64,000 nucleotides of DNA from Ricordea florida (Eukaryota; Cnidaria; Anthozoa; Corallimorpharia; Ricordeidae): positions 17,072,620 to 17,136,619 of the forward strand of contig OX453274.1 in assembly GCA_949710005.1 (NCBI GenBank), in the 5' to 3' direction. A model generated the notes under the pieces. That model ran no database searches. It was given only the letters and a program-made list of their open reading frames with translations, and was not told the origin of the DNA. This document shows positions 33,034 through 42,233 of the stretch, in pieces. Made by a program: the position numbers and the translations under genes. Position 1 is the first letter of the stretch; each line of letters starts with the position of its first letter.

Positions 33034-33531
33034 TTAACCACAAAGCCACCACTTTTCCTGCAGATTTATCATTATTGTTACGAATTTTTTCTGCATATGG
33101 AAGCGCGTTTGTTCCCCATTAAACAATGAGACAATAATATCATCTATATCATTTTCATCAATGGACATATAGGTTCTCATCGTATCGCCCACAAGATCCA
33201 TGAAGACCTCGTGGGATTCCCAGGGCATAATCCACCCGTCAGTTTTCTCTTTCACCCATCTTTGGTGAGCAAGGTGGCACTCACGGTAGATTAGTTTTAA
33301 GTCGATACTCTGGAAGCGCCGCCCAACATAGCCCAACCCTTTCATACGCCACGTAAAGTCAAAGGCCTCGGCTTCACGCTCTAGGCATCGCAAGCGGGCG
33401 GTTACGCCGGACGCGTTAAACTGAGCTTTCACTCGCTCGCTAAGGGGTGGAAGCTCCCGGCGCCCCATTTCCCGAATAAGGTTCTGATCACCGCTCACCC
33501 ATATAAGCCCCCACGCCCATGGGGAAGACAT
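33034..33531 (-). CDS. Unrecognised Polinton ORF next to the right terminal repeat (165 aa)
   Basis: Open from ATG 33531 (MSSPWAWGLIW) to a stop at 33034-33036. The frame is open further upstream into the terminal repeat, where another ATG exists at 33597, but the first ATG after the AATATAAG box (about 33538-33545) is the simpler choice. Trp-rich, with alternating charged helices: 'ELPPLSERVKAQFN', 'LKLIYRECHLAHQRW', 'MSIDENDIDDIIVSLFN'. No domain recognised. It reads away from the right terminus, mirroring the polymerase gene at the left end. Confidence 0.6.
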   Translation of the reverse strand: MSSPWAWGLIWVSGDQNLIREMGRRELPPLSERVKAQFNASGVTARLRCLEREAEAFDFTWRMKGLGYVGRRFQSIDLKLIYRECHLAHQRWVKEKTDGWIMPWESHEVFMDLVGDTMRTYMSIDENDIDDIIVSLFNGEQTRFHMQKKFVTIMINLQEKWWLCG

Positions 33532-33552
33532 TTTTTTTCTTATATTAACTTG

Positions 33553-33888
33553 GGGTCGCGTTGCGCCAACGTTTATCCGAAGATTTATAGTATGCATATT
33601 TGTCTAAATTGAAATAGCTCATTAACTCTCGGAAAACACTCGGAACCTCTCGGAGACATATTCGGAAATCTTCGGGGCATCTTCGCGCATGTTTGCCTTG
33701 GGAACCTTGCCGCCTTTCAATACAGCTTCTAGAGTGGTTTATACGGTTTGACCCTTTCCACACTGAAAAACGGCTTCTAGCGTGCGGTATTTAACTGTCG
33801 CCTCTTATCCTATTTTTGTTTTACCTTGGGAGCCTTTCCACGCGGCTTCTAGAAGTGGTGGTATTTAAATGACGCCAACTATACTACT
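33553..33888 (-). repeat. Polinton right terminal inverted repeat
   Basis: Inverse of 20553-20897 with scattered substitutions and one ~9-bp deletion. It ends CTATACTACT at 33888, followed by ATGCT, which also precedes the left end. Confidence 0.93.
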
Positions 33889-34750
33889 ATGCTGAACATA
33901 ACTGCTTACAACAGACAAATCTACAATATATTTTCACTGTTGCAATGATATCAGATCACATAATTATAAATAATTGTTATCACAACTGCAGTCTCTGTAT
34001 TGGAATTTCTTCAAAATGGATAGCTATCGTTTTAGTACGAAAAATACCTACTTGTATTGTCATTGCTGTATTGAGACTACTGTAATCTTTCATTTCTTTG
34101 CGGTTGGTTTCTGTTTCCCCTTTCCTGGCACTTTTTTTCACGACGATATGGCAATCTGTTTTGTCGTTCGTCTTCTGATTCTGTCTGTATGCTGTTGCCA
34201 TAATTTTCCTTAAATTCTGAATGCTGTATAGCTAAAACCAGTCAATTTCCAATCTAACTTGATTGTATTCCTGGTCGTTTTCCTTGCTGCTTCCTTTGCC
34301 TTTTTTGAGCGAGCAGTTGTTGTCTTTGCTGCAATGCCTCTTATTACATTATTGTCCCTTAACGGTACGTAGTTTCTCAATCTCTGCTTTGAGTCGCCGC
34401 TTCCCGTGTGCTGATTTTTGTGGCATTAAAACTTACTCGTCGACGATCTCTCGCCACTCTTACTTGTGCATCTCGGAGATCTTCTTGCTAGGATGTACTT
34501 CCACGATTAGAAAGATCGGTTTCCACAAAATTCACATTATTTTCAAAACATCATCCACGGTATTCCCAATGGCGGAAATTCATATGAAGTAATGTTGCCA
34601 GGTAACCTGGCCTGCGAACGGACACCTTTAAAATATAGATATATATATATATATACATATATAAAAAACTCTCGGCTCGATTTACTCGGGCTTGCGAGCC
34701 ACGTGGTCTGACCGGAGGCGACACGATTAGTAACCTCGCTTCGCGAGGAA

Positions 34751-36969
34751 TAAGCTATTTAAGCATTATTTGAAAAGTAAGTCTCAAAGTAATCACTCTC
34801 GCTATAAGAATTACAAGAACAAACTAAAGCATATTTTAATTGCTAGTAAAAAAACTTTATTATAAAGAATATTTTACTTATCATGTTGATAATGCAAAAG
34901 CCACATGGAAGGGTATTAAGCAGCTTATTAGCTCTAAGCGTAGTAAATTGTCCTTCCCAAATAGATTAACAGTCGATGGTAACACCTTAACTGATGCCAA
35001 AGGTATAGCTGATGCCTTCAAGAAAATTAATATTTTGCCTCAGTTGGGCCAATGTTGGCCAATGGTATTCAACCTGGCAATAGAACCTTTGTGGAATTTT
35101 TAACACATTCACAATGCAGCAGTTTTTATTTATCACCAGTATCACCAACTGAAGTTGAGAATATCATTTCTAGCTTAAATACAAGTAAAGCACTGGGGCC
35201 ACATAGCATTCCAGTGACAATTCTTAAATTATTGAAGAGCATCTTGTGTCATCCATTATCTTATTTATTTAATTGTTCTTTTTCTCTGGGTTTAGTGGCA
35301 GATAAGTTAAAAATTGGGAGAGTCATACCTCTATACAAAAGTGGTAATCAGGCTTTAGTATCCAATTATAGACCAATTACTCTGTTATCTGTTTTTCATA
35401 AAGTAATGGAGAAGCTAATGTTTAATAGATTAGTTAATTTTCTTGATAAGCATAATATACTAGATAATAATCAATTTGGTTTTCGTAGTGGACGCTCCAC
35501 TACTCAGGCCTCTATGCTTATCACTGATAAAATCCAAAGAGCCATTGAAAGTAAATTATATTCTTGCGGGATATTTTTGGACTTAAGTAAAGTCTTCGAT
35601 ACAGTAGATCACAACATTCTCTTAGCTAAACTGAAACATTATGGAATTCGTGGTTTACCAAATGAGTGGTTCCGTTCATACTTAACTAACAGACAGCAAT
35701 TTATTTCTCTAAACAATTTTGACTCAAATCCTGTGCAAATAACATGTGGGGTACCACAAGGCTCTGTGCTTGGCCCAGTATTATACCTGATGTATATTAA
35801 TGATTTCACCAATTGTTCATCTATTTTTGATTTCCATTTATTTGCTGATGATTCTAATCTATTTTATACCCATGGTGATTTACAGCATCTAGAACAAAAT
35901 GTTAATCGAGAACTCAGTGAAATTAGCCTATGGCTTCGTGCCAACAAACTATCTCTCAATATTACTAAAACACATTTTGTAATATTTCATCCTCATCAAA
36001 AAAAGATAAACAACTCCTTGAACATTGAAATAGATGGTAAGCCAATTAATCAACAAAAGAGTGTTAAATACTTGGCATTCTCATAGACTGTCATCTAAAT
36101 TGGAAAGAACAAATTCAACAAATTTCAAAAAAATATCTTGGGGTATTGGTGTCCTATCTAAGATTAGACATTTTGTTAATACGAAAACACTAGTTCAATT
36201 ATACCATGCCATTATTCTTCCTTTTCTCTCCTACGGCTGTATAGTCTGGGGCAACGCTTATGATCATAATAGTAAACCACTTCAAATAATACAAAGGAAA
36301 ACAATCCGTTTAATTACTTTCTCAAATTTTGATGCACATACAAGTCCTTTGTTTGCTAAGCTTAACCTTCTTAAACTTCAAGATTATACTAAGCTTCAAA
36401 CTCTCCTTTTCATGCACCAGTTTAATACTGGCAAACTACCAAAGATCTTTGATTCTTTTTTTGTCAAAACATCTTGTAAACATAATGTAAATACTCGCTT
36501 TGCATCTAGATCTACTTTCTATCCTCCAGAAATTCGAACAAATTATGGTAAATTTAATATTGGATTTAATGGATCTAAATTATGGAATGAATTCGATGAA
36601 AGACTCAAGTTTTGTACTTCTAATCAATTTAAAAAAGAACTAACTTCGCATTTCATTAGTCTCTTTTAATCTTTACTGATATTTTGATTGTTTCTATCTA
36701 TTTTGTTTTGTATATTTAATCTTGTACCAAGTTTGTGATACTTATGTGTACCAATGTATTTGTTGTGCCTCTTTCCTGACTCTTACATTTTTAATTATTA
36801 TAATTACGGTCACCCAACTAGCTTAGCTTTTAGTTATTTTGGGTGTCCCACTACTGTATGTATTGTACTGTTTATTTATAAATTTATAATTACAATCTTG
36901 TAAATTCTTTTAGTTGTTTACAGTAGTAGAAATAAACTGTTGTTGTTGTTGTATTGTTTAATCTTTATT
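34751..36969 (+). pseudogene. LINE B reverse transcriptase and C-terminal region
   Basis: Continuation of LINE B after the nested insertions. RT motifs: '[19 protein letters not shown]' (about 35325), '[19 protein letters not shown]', '[15 protein letters not shown]', '[14 protein letters not shown]' (35746-35787) and the catalytic 'FADDSNLFY' (35839-35865), where FADD is the usual CR1/jockey variant. After RT come 'QLYHAIILPFLSYGCIVWG' and a C-terminal region ending at about 36669. Frame changes near 35045 and 36075 and a stop near 34862 break it. The 3' UTR ends with a (TTG)n tail near 36940. Confidence 0.85.
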
Positions 36970-37745
36970 GATACATTCATTTTCCAGTAGCCTGGACCTT
37001 TAACACTTTGATGCGAATCCTTTAAAACAAGTTCCATCGCGGCGTGATCTGTTTTTATCGCTGGAGTAATATCTGTTAATTCGACAAAGTCTTGCAAATT
37101 ATTTGATATTAACCAATAGTCTAACCGACAAAATGCTTGTGGCGAACGTTGGCTCCAGGTGTAACTTTTAGTGTGAGGATTTTTCATTCTCCAAATATCA
37201 ACTGAATCAAACTCATTTTGTAAACATTGAATGTTGCCTATTACTTTTTTCCTTGGTACCATTACACCACCTTTTTTGTCAAACTTTGGATTTAACGAAC
37301 AATTAAAGTCTCCACCACAGATGATATTTTCGTCGCAATCTAGATTTTCTGTTTGTAGCGTTTCATGTAGATTTTTGAAACATTTGCAAGTTGGTTTGTC
37401 CTTGTTCGGGCATAAATGTTAATTAAAACATTAACGTTGTCTTCTATTACTACTTTAAGAAAAATAAAACGCCCCGAGGGATCTGCAACCGAGTTTTGAA
37501 TTGTACAATTGAACTTGTTTCTAATCAACACCATAACTCCACACGAATTTGGGCTTCCGTGTGAATAAGAACTTTTCCCACCCCATTCATTCTTCCATTG
37601 TCTTTCTGACTCCTCCTTTGAGTGTGTTTCTTGAAGGAATATGATATCTGCTTTTCTTTTACGACACCAAGTGAATATGGTTCGACGTTTATCAAAATTA
37701 TTTATTCCCCTCACGTTTAGAGAAACTAGTTTAAAATTCGTCATC
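36970..37745 (-). pseudogene. LINE A endonuclease half
   Basis: Minus-strand APE-type endonuclease starting 'MTNFKLVSLNVRGINN' at 37744, with 'IFLQETHS' (catalytic E), 'CGVMVLIRNKF', 'TYTWSQRSPQAFCRLDYWL'-type substrate and Asp motifs near 37150, and the terminal 'TDHAAMEL' (His) near 37035. A frame change near 37300-37370 disrupts it. Its end (...YWKMNVS) joins the LINE A remainder at 16667 once LINE B is removed. LINE A's 5' UTR or ORF1, if any, is not visible upstream of 37745. Confidence 0.8.
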
Positions 37746-38465
37746 TATGTTTTCTTTTGTAGTCTATCAAAAGTTTTTGCTAATCTGAGATTGCATCTGG
37801 ACATATACGTATATTCCTTAAAGATGTCAAATAAGGATATTTCCCTTCAAAATAATACAGTATAAATACAAAATACACATACAAACTTACGTGCGCACAG
37901 GAATAATCGAACATTCCCCAGACGTGTATCCTGCCCTTCATTGAAACCATTCATGAGATCTTTTTAAAGTTACAAAATATTTCCGTAGAAAGGGAGTTCC
38001 TTAGTTTCTTTCCCTCTGTAAATTCTTTCATCTATAATCAATTTATCAAAGTTGAAATAAGCCCGTTGTTGATTTCGTCTCGCCCTTTTTAAAACAGGGT
38101 GGAGTGCTTTGTGGACATCCTCGATCTCTCTCGGAAGGTCGTCTGAAAATCTTATATCAGTTCCGTTCAAATTTTTGCGGAAAGACCGAATTTTCAGGTG
38201 TTTTCATAAAGGAATTGCAACTGTCAAGCAAGCACAAGAAAACACATTTTAGCTAAGTTTTATAAAATCTTACTTCTGGATATAGAAAACCCTTTTTTGA
38301 ATGCAAAATGTAAGGCTTAAATGAATCTTTCACATATTTTTATCAATTGTAGCTGAAAATTCCGGACAAAGCGAGTAATAAATTCGTAACCGTCAAACGT
38401 AAACAAGACGAATGTAACCGACTGAATACAAGTCAATCGAAATTTCCCTGAAGGTGCGTTGCTTT
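37746..38465. other. No gene recognised
   Basis: AT-rich sequence upstream of LINE A. A 66-codon minus-strand frame at 38170-37970 ('DLPREIEDVHKALHPVLKR') resembles ORF1/RT-adjacent fragments of non-LTR elements (…R…NQQRAYFNFDKLI) and could be a LINE ORF1 remnant, but this is weak. Confidence 0.4.
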
Positions 38466-38469
38466 GACA

Positions 38470-38615
38470 TGATTCGGACTTGGATTTGTGATCCGAAATC
38501 ACCCGGATCATGAAGCATCAAAGGAACTGATTAATCCACTTTGGACAAGGATTCATCGGTTTCTTTGATGCGCCACGATCCGTGTGATCTCGGATCACAA
38601 ATCCAAATCCGGCTC
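38470..38615. repeat. Fold-back element, ~50-bp arms
   Basis: The arm GGATTTGTGATCCGA...GCATCAAAGGA (38474-38525) is matched in inverse by 38556-38611, separated by ~30 bp. The arms are imperfect. No coding content. Its ends resemble a small palindromic MITE; no target duplication is clear. Confidence 0.75.
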
Positions 38616-39331
38616 ATGATCATACCAAAGGAATACACTCTTCATGAGCAACCTGTTACCTTATCCGTACACACATAAATTTATACAGCTCATTTGAATT
38701 GCTGGCTGTTGCTGTATTAACAAAACAAGAAAGGCCTGTTCTAAACAGCTTCTTTGAAAAGAGAACATTAGCGGTAATTGAGTAATGAATTAACCATCAA
38801 GAGGGGTTTTGATATGCCTTGGGCAGTTTATACGATTTGACCAATCGAATAAATAAAGGTTAAGAGCGAAACAAAAACAAAATAAAAATTTGTTGTTAGG
38901 TTTCTGTACACAAAAGTGATGAGATCTTGGATGAGGTACATATTTAAAGAAATAACTAAACAGATTACATGTTTCCTGTGCAATTACGCCACTCTATAAT
39001 CATATATACATATGTATTTATAACATAGCGCGCGCTTTGCTCCTACCTAATTCCTATTGAGCAATCATGGTAAAAATTACGGCCCTGCGTATATAAGATG
39101 GCGTGTGTAAATATGACGTGTGTAACTTTCATTCTCGCTAAAAACTTTCCGTCGGTCATAATTAGAGTCGAGTTCTTTTCTTAACTGGATGCGCTATGTG
39201 GAGGAACCTTGCGAAGGCCAGCCTAATTTTTCGAGCTTTGACTTTTTGGCAAGTGTTCAGGACAACAACAACAAAAAGAACGAAGCGCAACAACCCCGTT
39301 TCACTAATTTATCAGAAAATGAGCTGGATAA
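38616..39331. other. No gene recognised
   Basis: AT-rich, non-coding in appearance, with a CAACAACAACAA stretch near 39267. Nothing further supported. Confidence 0.45.
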
Positions 39332-39447
39332 TTCCTCGCGAAGCGAGGCCGAAGGCCGAGCGTAGCGAGGTTACTAATCGTGTCGGTTCCGGTCAGACCA
39401 CGTGGCTCGCAAGCCCGAGTAAATCGAGCCGAGAGTTTTTATATATG

Positions 39448-39480
<33 letters not shown>

Positions 39481-42233
39481 ATTTTAAAGGTGTCCGTTCG
39501 CAGGCGTGGTTACCTGGCAATAGCAGCGCACTTGAGAACTGTTGAGTTTCCGCCATTGGGAATTCGGTGATGCTTTTTTGAAAGTAATGTAAATTTTGTG
39601 GAAACCGATTTCACTCGTCCTGGAAGTACATCCCAGCAAGAAGATATCCGAGATATTCTAGAAAGAGCAGCACGAGATCGTCGCCGATTAAGTTCGAATA
39701 CCGTGAAAATCAACACACGAAAAGCACGACTCAAAGCAGGGACAGAGAAACGACAGCAGGGAGAATAACAGACATCGCAGCCAAGACAACAACTGCTCGC
39801 TCCAGAAAAAGGAAAAATGAAACAGCAGGGAAAAGGACCAGGAATTCAATCAAGTTAGTTTTGAATTTGAATGTGTTATTGATAGAAATACAGGACATGA
39901 GTGAACGATTACATAACGAAATATATTGGCGTACTACATTTAGCAAAACGACTTAGAATGGACACTGAGTAAGAACGACTTCAACGATTGGAGATGTCTC
40001 TGGAAAATAATTCTGTTAGTGTAAAAACGGAATCGGAAGGCGACCAACAGATTACAAGAGAATGTAAATAGGTATTTTTTATAATAAAACGATAGCGTTT
40101 CCATTTTGAAGTAATCCAAACACAGAGAGTTGCAGTTGTTATAGCAATCATTTATAACGATGTGATCTGATATCATTGCAACAGTGAAAACATTGTAAAT
40201 TTTCTTTATCTAGCAGTTCTGTTAAACATTTTCAACAGAATATATACCCTGTGTCACTATAAAGTACTGGTTCTGCAATATTATCAGTGATCAATGCGAT
40301 CATTTCAAAATAAAGCAAATGTGATTACTGAATTCTGAGTAGCATTTCTCTTTGCTATATATATGTGTATGTATTCTCTGATTGAAAGGTTTCAATAATA
40401 TTGCGTAGAGACAACAAGTTTCATACCCTTTTCACAATGGTTCAGTTTTACCATAGAGTTCAATGACCCCCCCACCCCCCCTGATAATATTGCTATCTAG
40501 AACCCCTGCCCTTTTTCCACAAATGAAATGTTAATTCAAGCCTTAATTTGCAAAGTTAGACATAACATATTAACTTTGTTACTTTATGGTGTTTGCTTTA
40601 TTTTTATGATGTTAAGTATCAATATTTCATAACAACCACAACATGCAATAATTTACCCTTTTACATTGGAAAAACTTTATAAAGAAGAAAATAAATTTTG
40701 TAATGCCAAAATGTTTATGATCTTTCTCATATATTCATTGCAATTGTGCAATTGTGCAGAAGATTCAATAATGATTTTCCACCCAAACTTTATACTCAAA
40801 TGACTGCACTAGATTCTAAACCTTTAAGAAGAAATGGTATTGTTTGGAGCTGTTTTGATTACTACCACCTCTGATGGAAAGCCTATTAAGAAGACTTTTG
40901 TATTGCTTGTAGTAGTAGAGTAACAATACCTTTACCAAGATTAGGACATGCATCCCACCCCATAAAAATATATTATGTTTAACATAAAAAATATAACAAT
41001 AACAAAAATATCAATACCAGTAATAATAATAGTAATGATAATAATAATGATAATAATATAATGATAGTTCTTCTCGTTACTATATGTCATTGGTTACAGT
41101 TCAATACCTCTGGCTGCCATGAATTTTTCGATGAAATACCATCCTTATATTAAATCTTTCTTCTGCAGCTTTTATAATAGAAATTTTCATATAGTCAAAA
41201 TAACATAATCTTCTGTGGTTGGGTATGGATATTTTGCCTGTTTCTGTAACAGCACAATTAAACTTTCATGTGGTATATACTTTTGACTGATTGATGTTGA
41301 TTTCACATTATTTTTTTACAGGAGTACATAGTGAAGCAATCTTTTGGAACATATTAAGATTTCAATAACTCTTTCTTACATGTATTGTTTTTATGATATG
41401 ACCTAGAAATAGCACAACCACATACTATACAGTCAGCACTCACTATTACCAAACCTTTATTCAAAGTTTTTGTAGAATCCAATTGATTCACCCCCAATTT
41501 TTTTATGTAATGACATTGTATCTCACACTTCTGTTGATATGGCATCTCTTTTGAGGGAAGAGGAATTTTTCTATCTACCACTGGGGGTACCATTGCAACT
41601 GAAAAGAGTACACAAATTAAAACATGCACTATTCATAATGCTCTCAATTGTGGTTACCCGGGAATGAAATAATGACTGCAGTGGACAATAAAATATATAA
41701 TCAGAAGATTCTTCTTACAATGAATCTCATACAATTATAACCAAGAAGACAAAGAAGACAAGGCAGTAGAGACTAAGAAAATAAAACTAAAGAAAAAAAA
41801 CACAGGTTTTTACACTGTGGTAAACACAAGCATTCATATCAACTCTTCAAGATTTCAGCTGCAAAAGATTCACAGTCATTTTCAATTTGTGTTAAGTGAA
41901 TATTATTGTGATACTTCATCGACTCTGTATTCCCTGTCAAGATAATAAATAATTTTACTTCTATTCCCTCTGGTGCAATCTCAGTGGCAGTGAAAGAGCT
42001 AAATGAAGGTCAATTCAATTTTTATAAGCACTTTGTTGAGCGGTATACTGATCGTGTAATTTGCACCAGGTGTCACTAATTGTGTACCTAAAACAGAATA
42101 AGAAATAAAATAATGGGGATTACCCTGATATAAAAAATAAAATATAAAAAAAAACTAGAGAATAAAATATAAAAGCATGGTGACATCTTCAAAAACTAGC
42201 TTCGCGAGGTTTTTGCGGGAGTCGTATTTCTAG
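39332..42233 (+). mobile_element. Helitron-like non-autonomous element, copy 4
   Basis: Same ends as copies 2 and 3 (TTCCTCGCGAAGCGAGG ... TATTTCTAG). It is near-identical to copy 2 through the interior, differing mainly in the length of the AT tract, the C run (about 40466-40482) and isolated substitutions. The flanks are ATA-A on the left and TATTTT on the right, with no clear duplication. No coding gene visible. Confidence 0.6.

Larger units (their letters stand above)
20553..33888. mobile_element. Polinton (Maverick; adintovirus-related), 13.3 kb
   Basis: Bounded by AGTAGTATAG at 20553 and its exact inverse at 33879-33888, with ~340-bp terminal inverted repeats. ATGCT flanks both ends (20548-20552 and 33889-33893), which is five bases of the 6-bp duplication usual for Polintons; the sixth base differs (A versus T). 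It encodes a protein-primed family B polymerase, a retroviral-type integrase, a packaging ATPase and a probable major capsid protein, the diagnostic Polinton set. The coding region is visibly more GC-rich than the AT-rich surroundings. At least five genes carry disabling lesions, so this copy cannot be autonomous. I see no adenain-like cysteine protease. Confidence 0.93.
18223..34750 (-). mobile_element. Helitron-like element copy 5, carrying the Polinton
   Basis: Begins CTAGAAATACGACTCCCGC and ends CGCTTCGCGAGGAA on the plus strand. The arms are 18223-20552 and 33889-34750. They belong to the same subfamily as copy 6, sharing an extra 'TTCCCTTAC/CCCTGAC' segment near 18650-19120. Compared with copies 1-4 it holds an additional ~0.9 kb insertion of unknown type (about 19553-20470). 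The flanks join to restore the LINE B frame with no bases gained or lost, so insertion made no target duplication. Confidence 0.65.
16668..36969 (+). mobile_element. LINE B (CR1/jockey-like), split by nested insertions
   Basis: Plus-strand non-LTR retrotransposon inserted in LINE A. The pentamer GATAC occurs at both junctions (16663-16667 and 36970-36974), and LINE A's frame resumes across them. LINE B has an endonuclease part before 18222, an RT part after 34751 and a (TTG)n-type tail at about 36938-36955. The gap between them is exactly Helitron-like copy 5 with its Polinton: the LINE B frame reads ...KSIKTK into KLFKHYLKSKS without loss when 18223-34750 is removed. Confidence 0.75.

Noticed and set aside
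32975..33055. tRNA-like sequence on the minus strand near the Polinton right end
   Set aside because: A GGTGGC/GCCGCC acceptor-like pairing exists, but the T arm and B box are absent and the anticodon loop has the wrong size; it is also tightly packed between Polinton genes.
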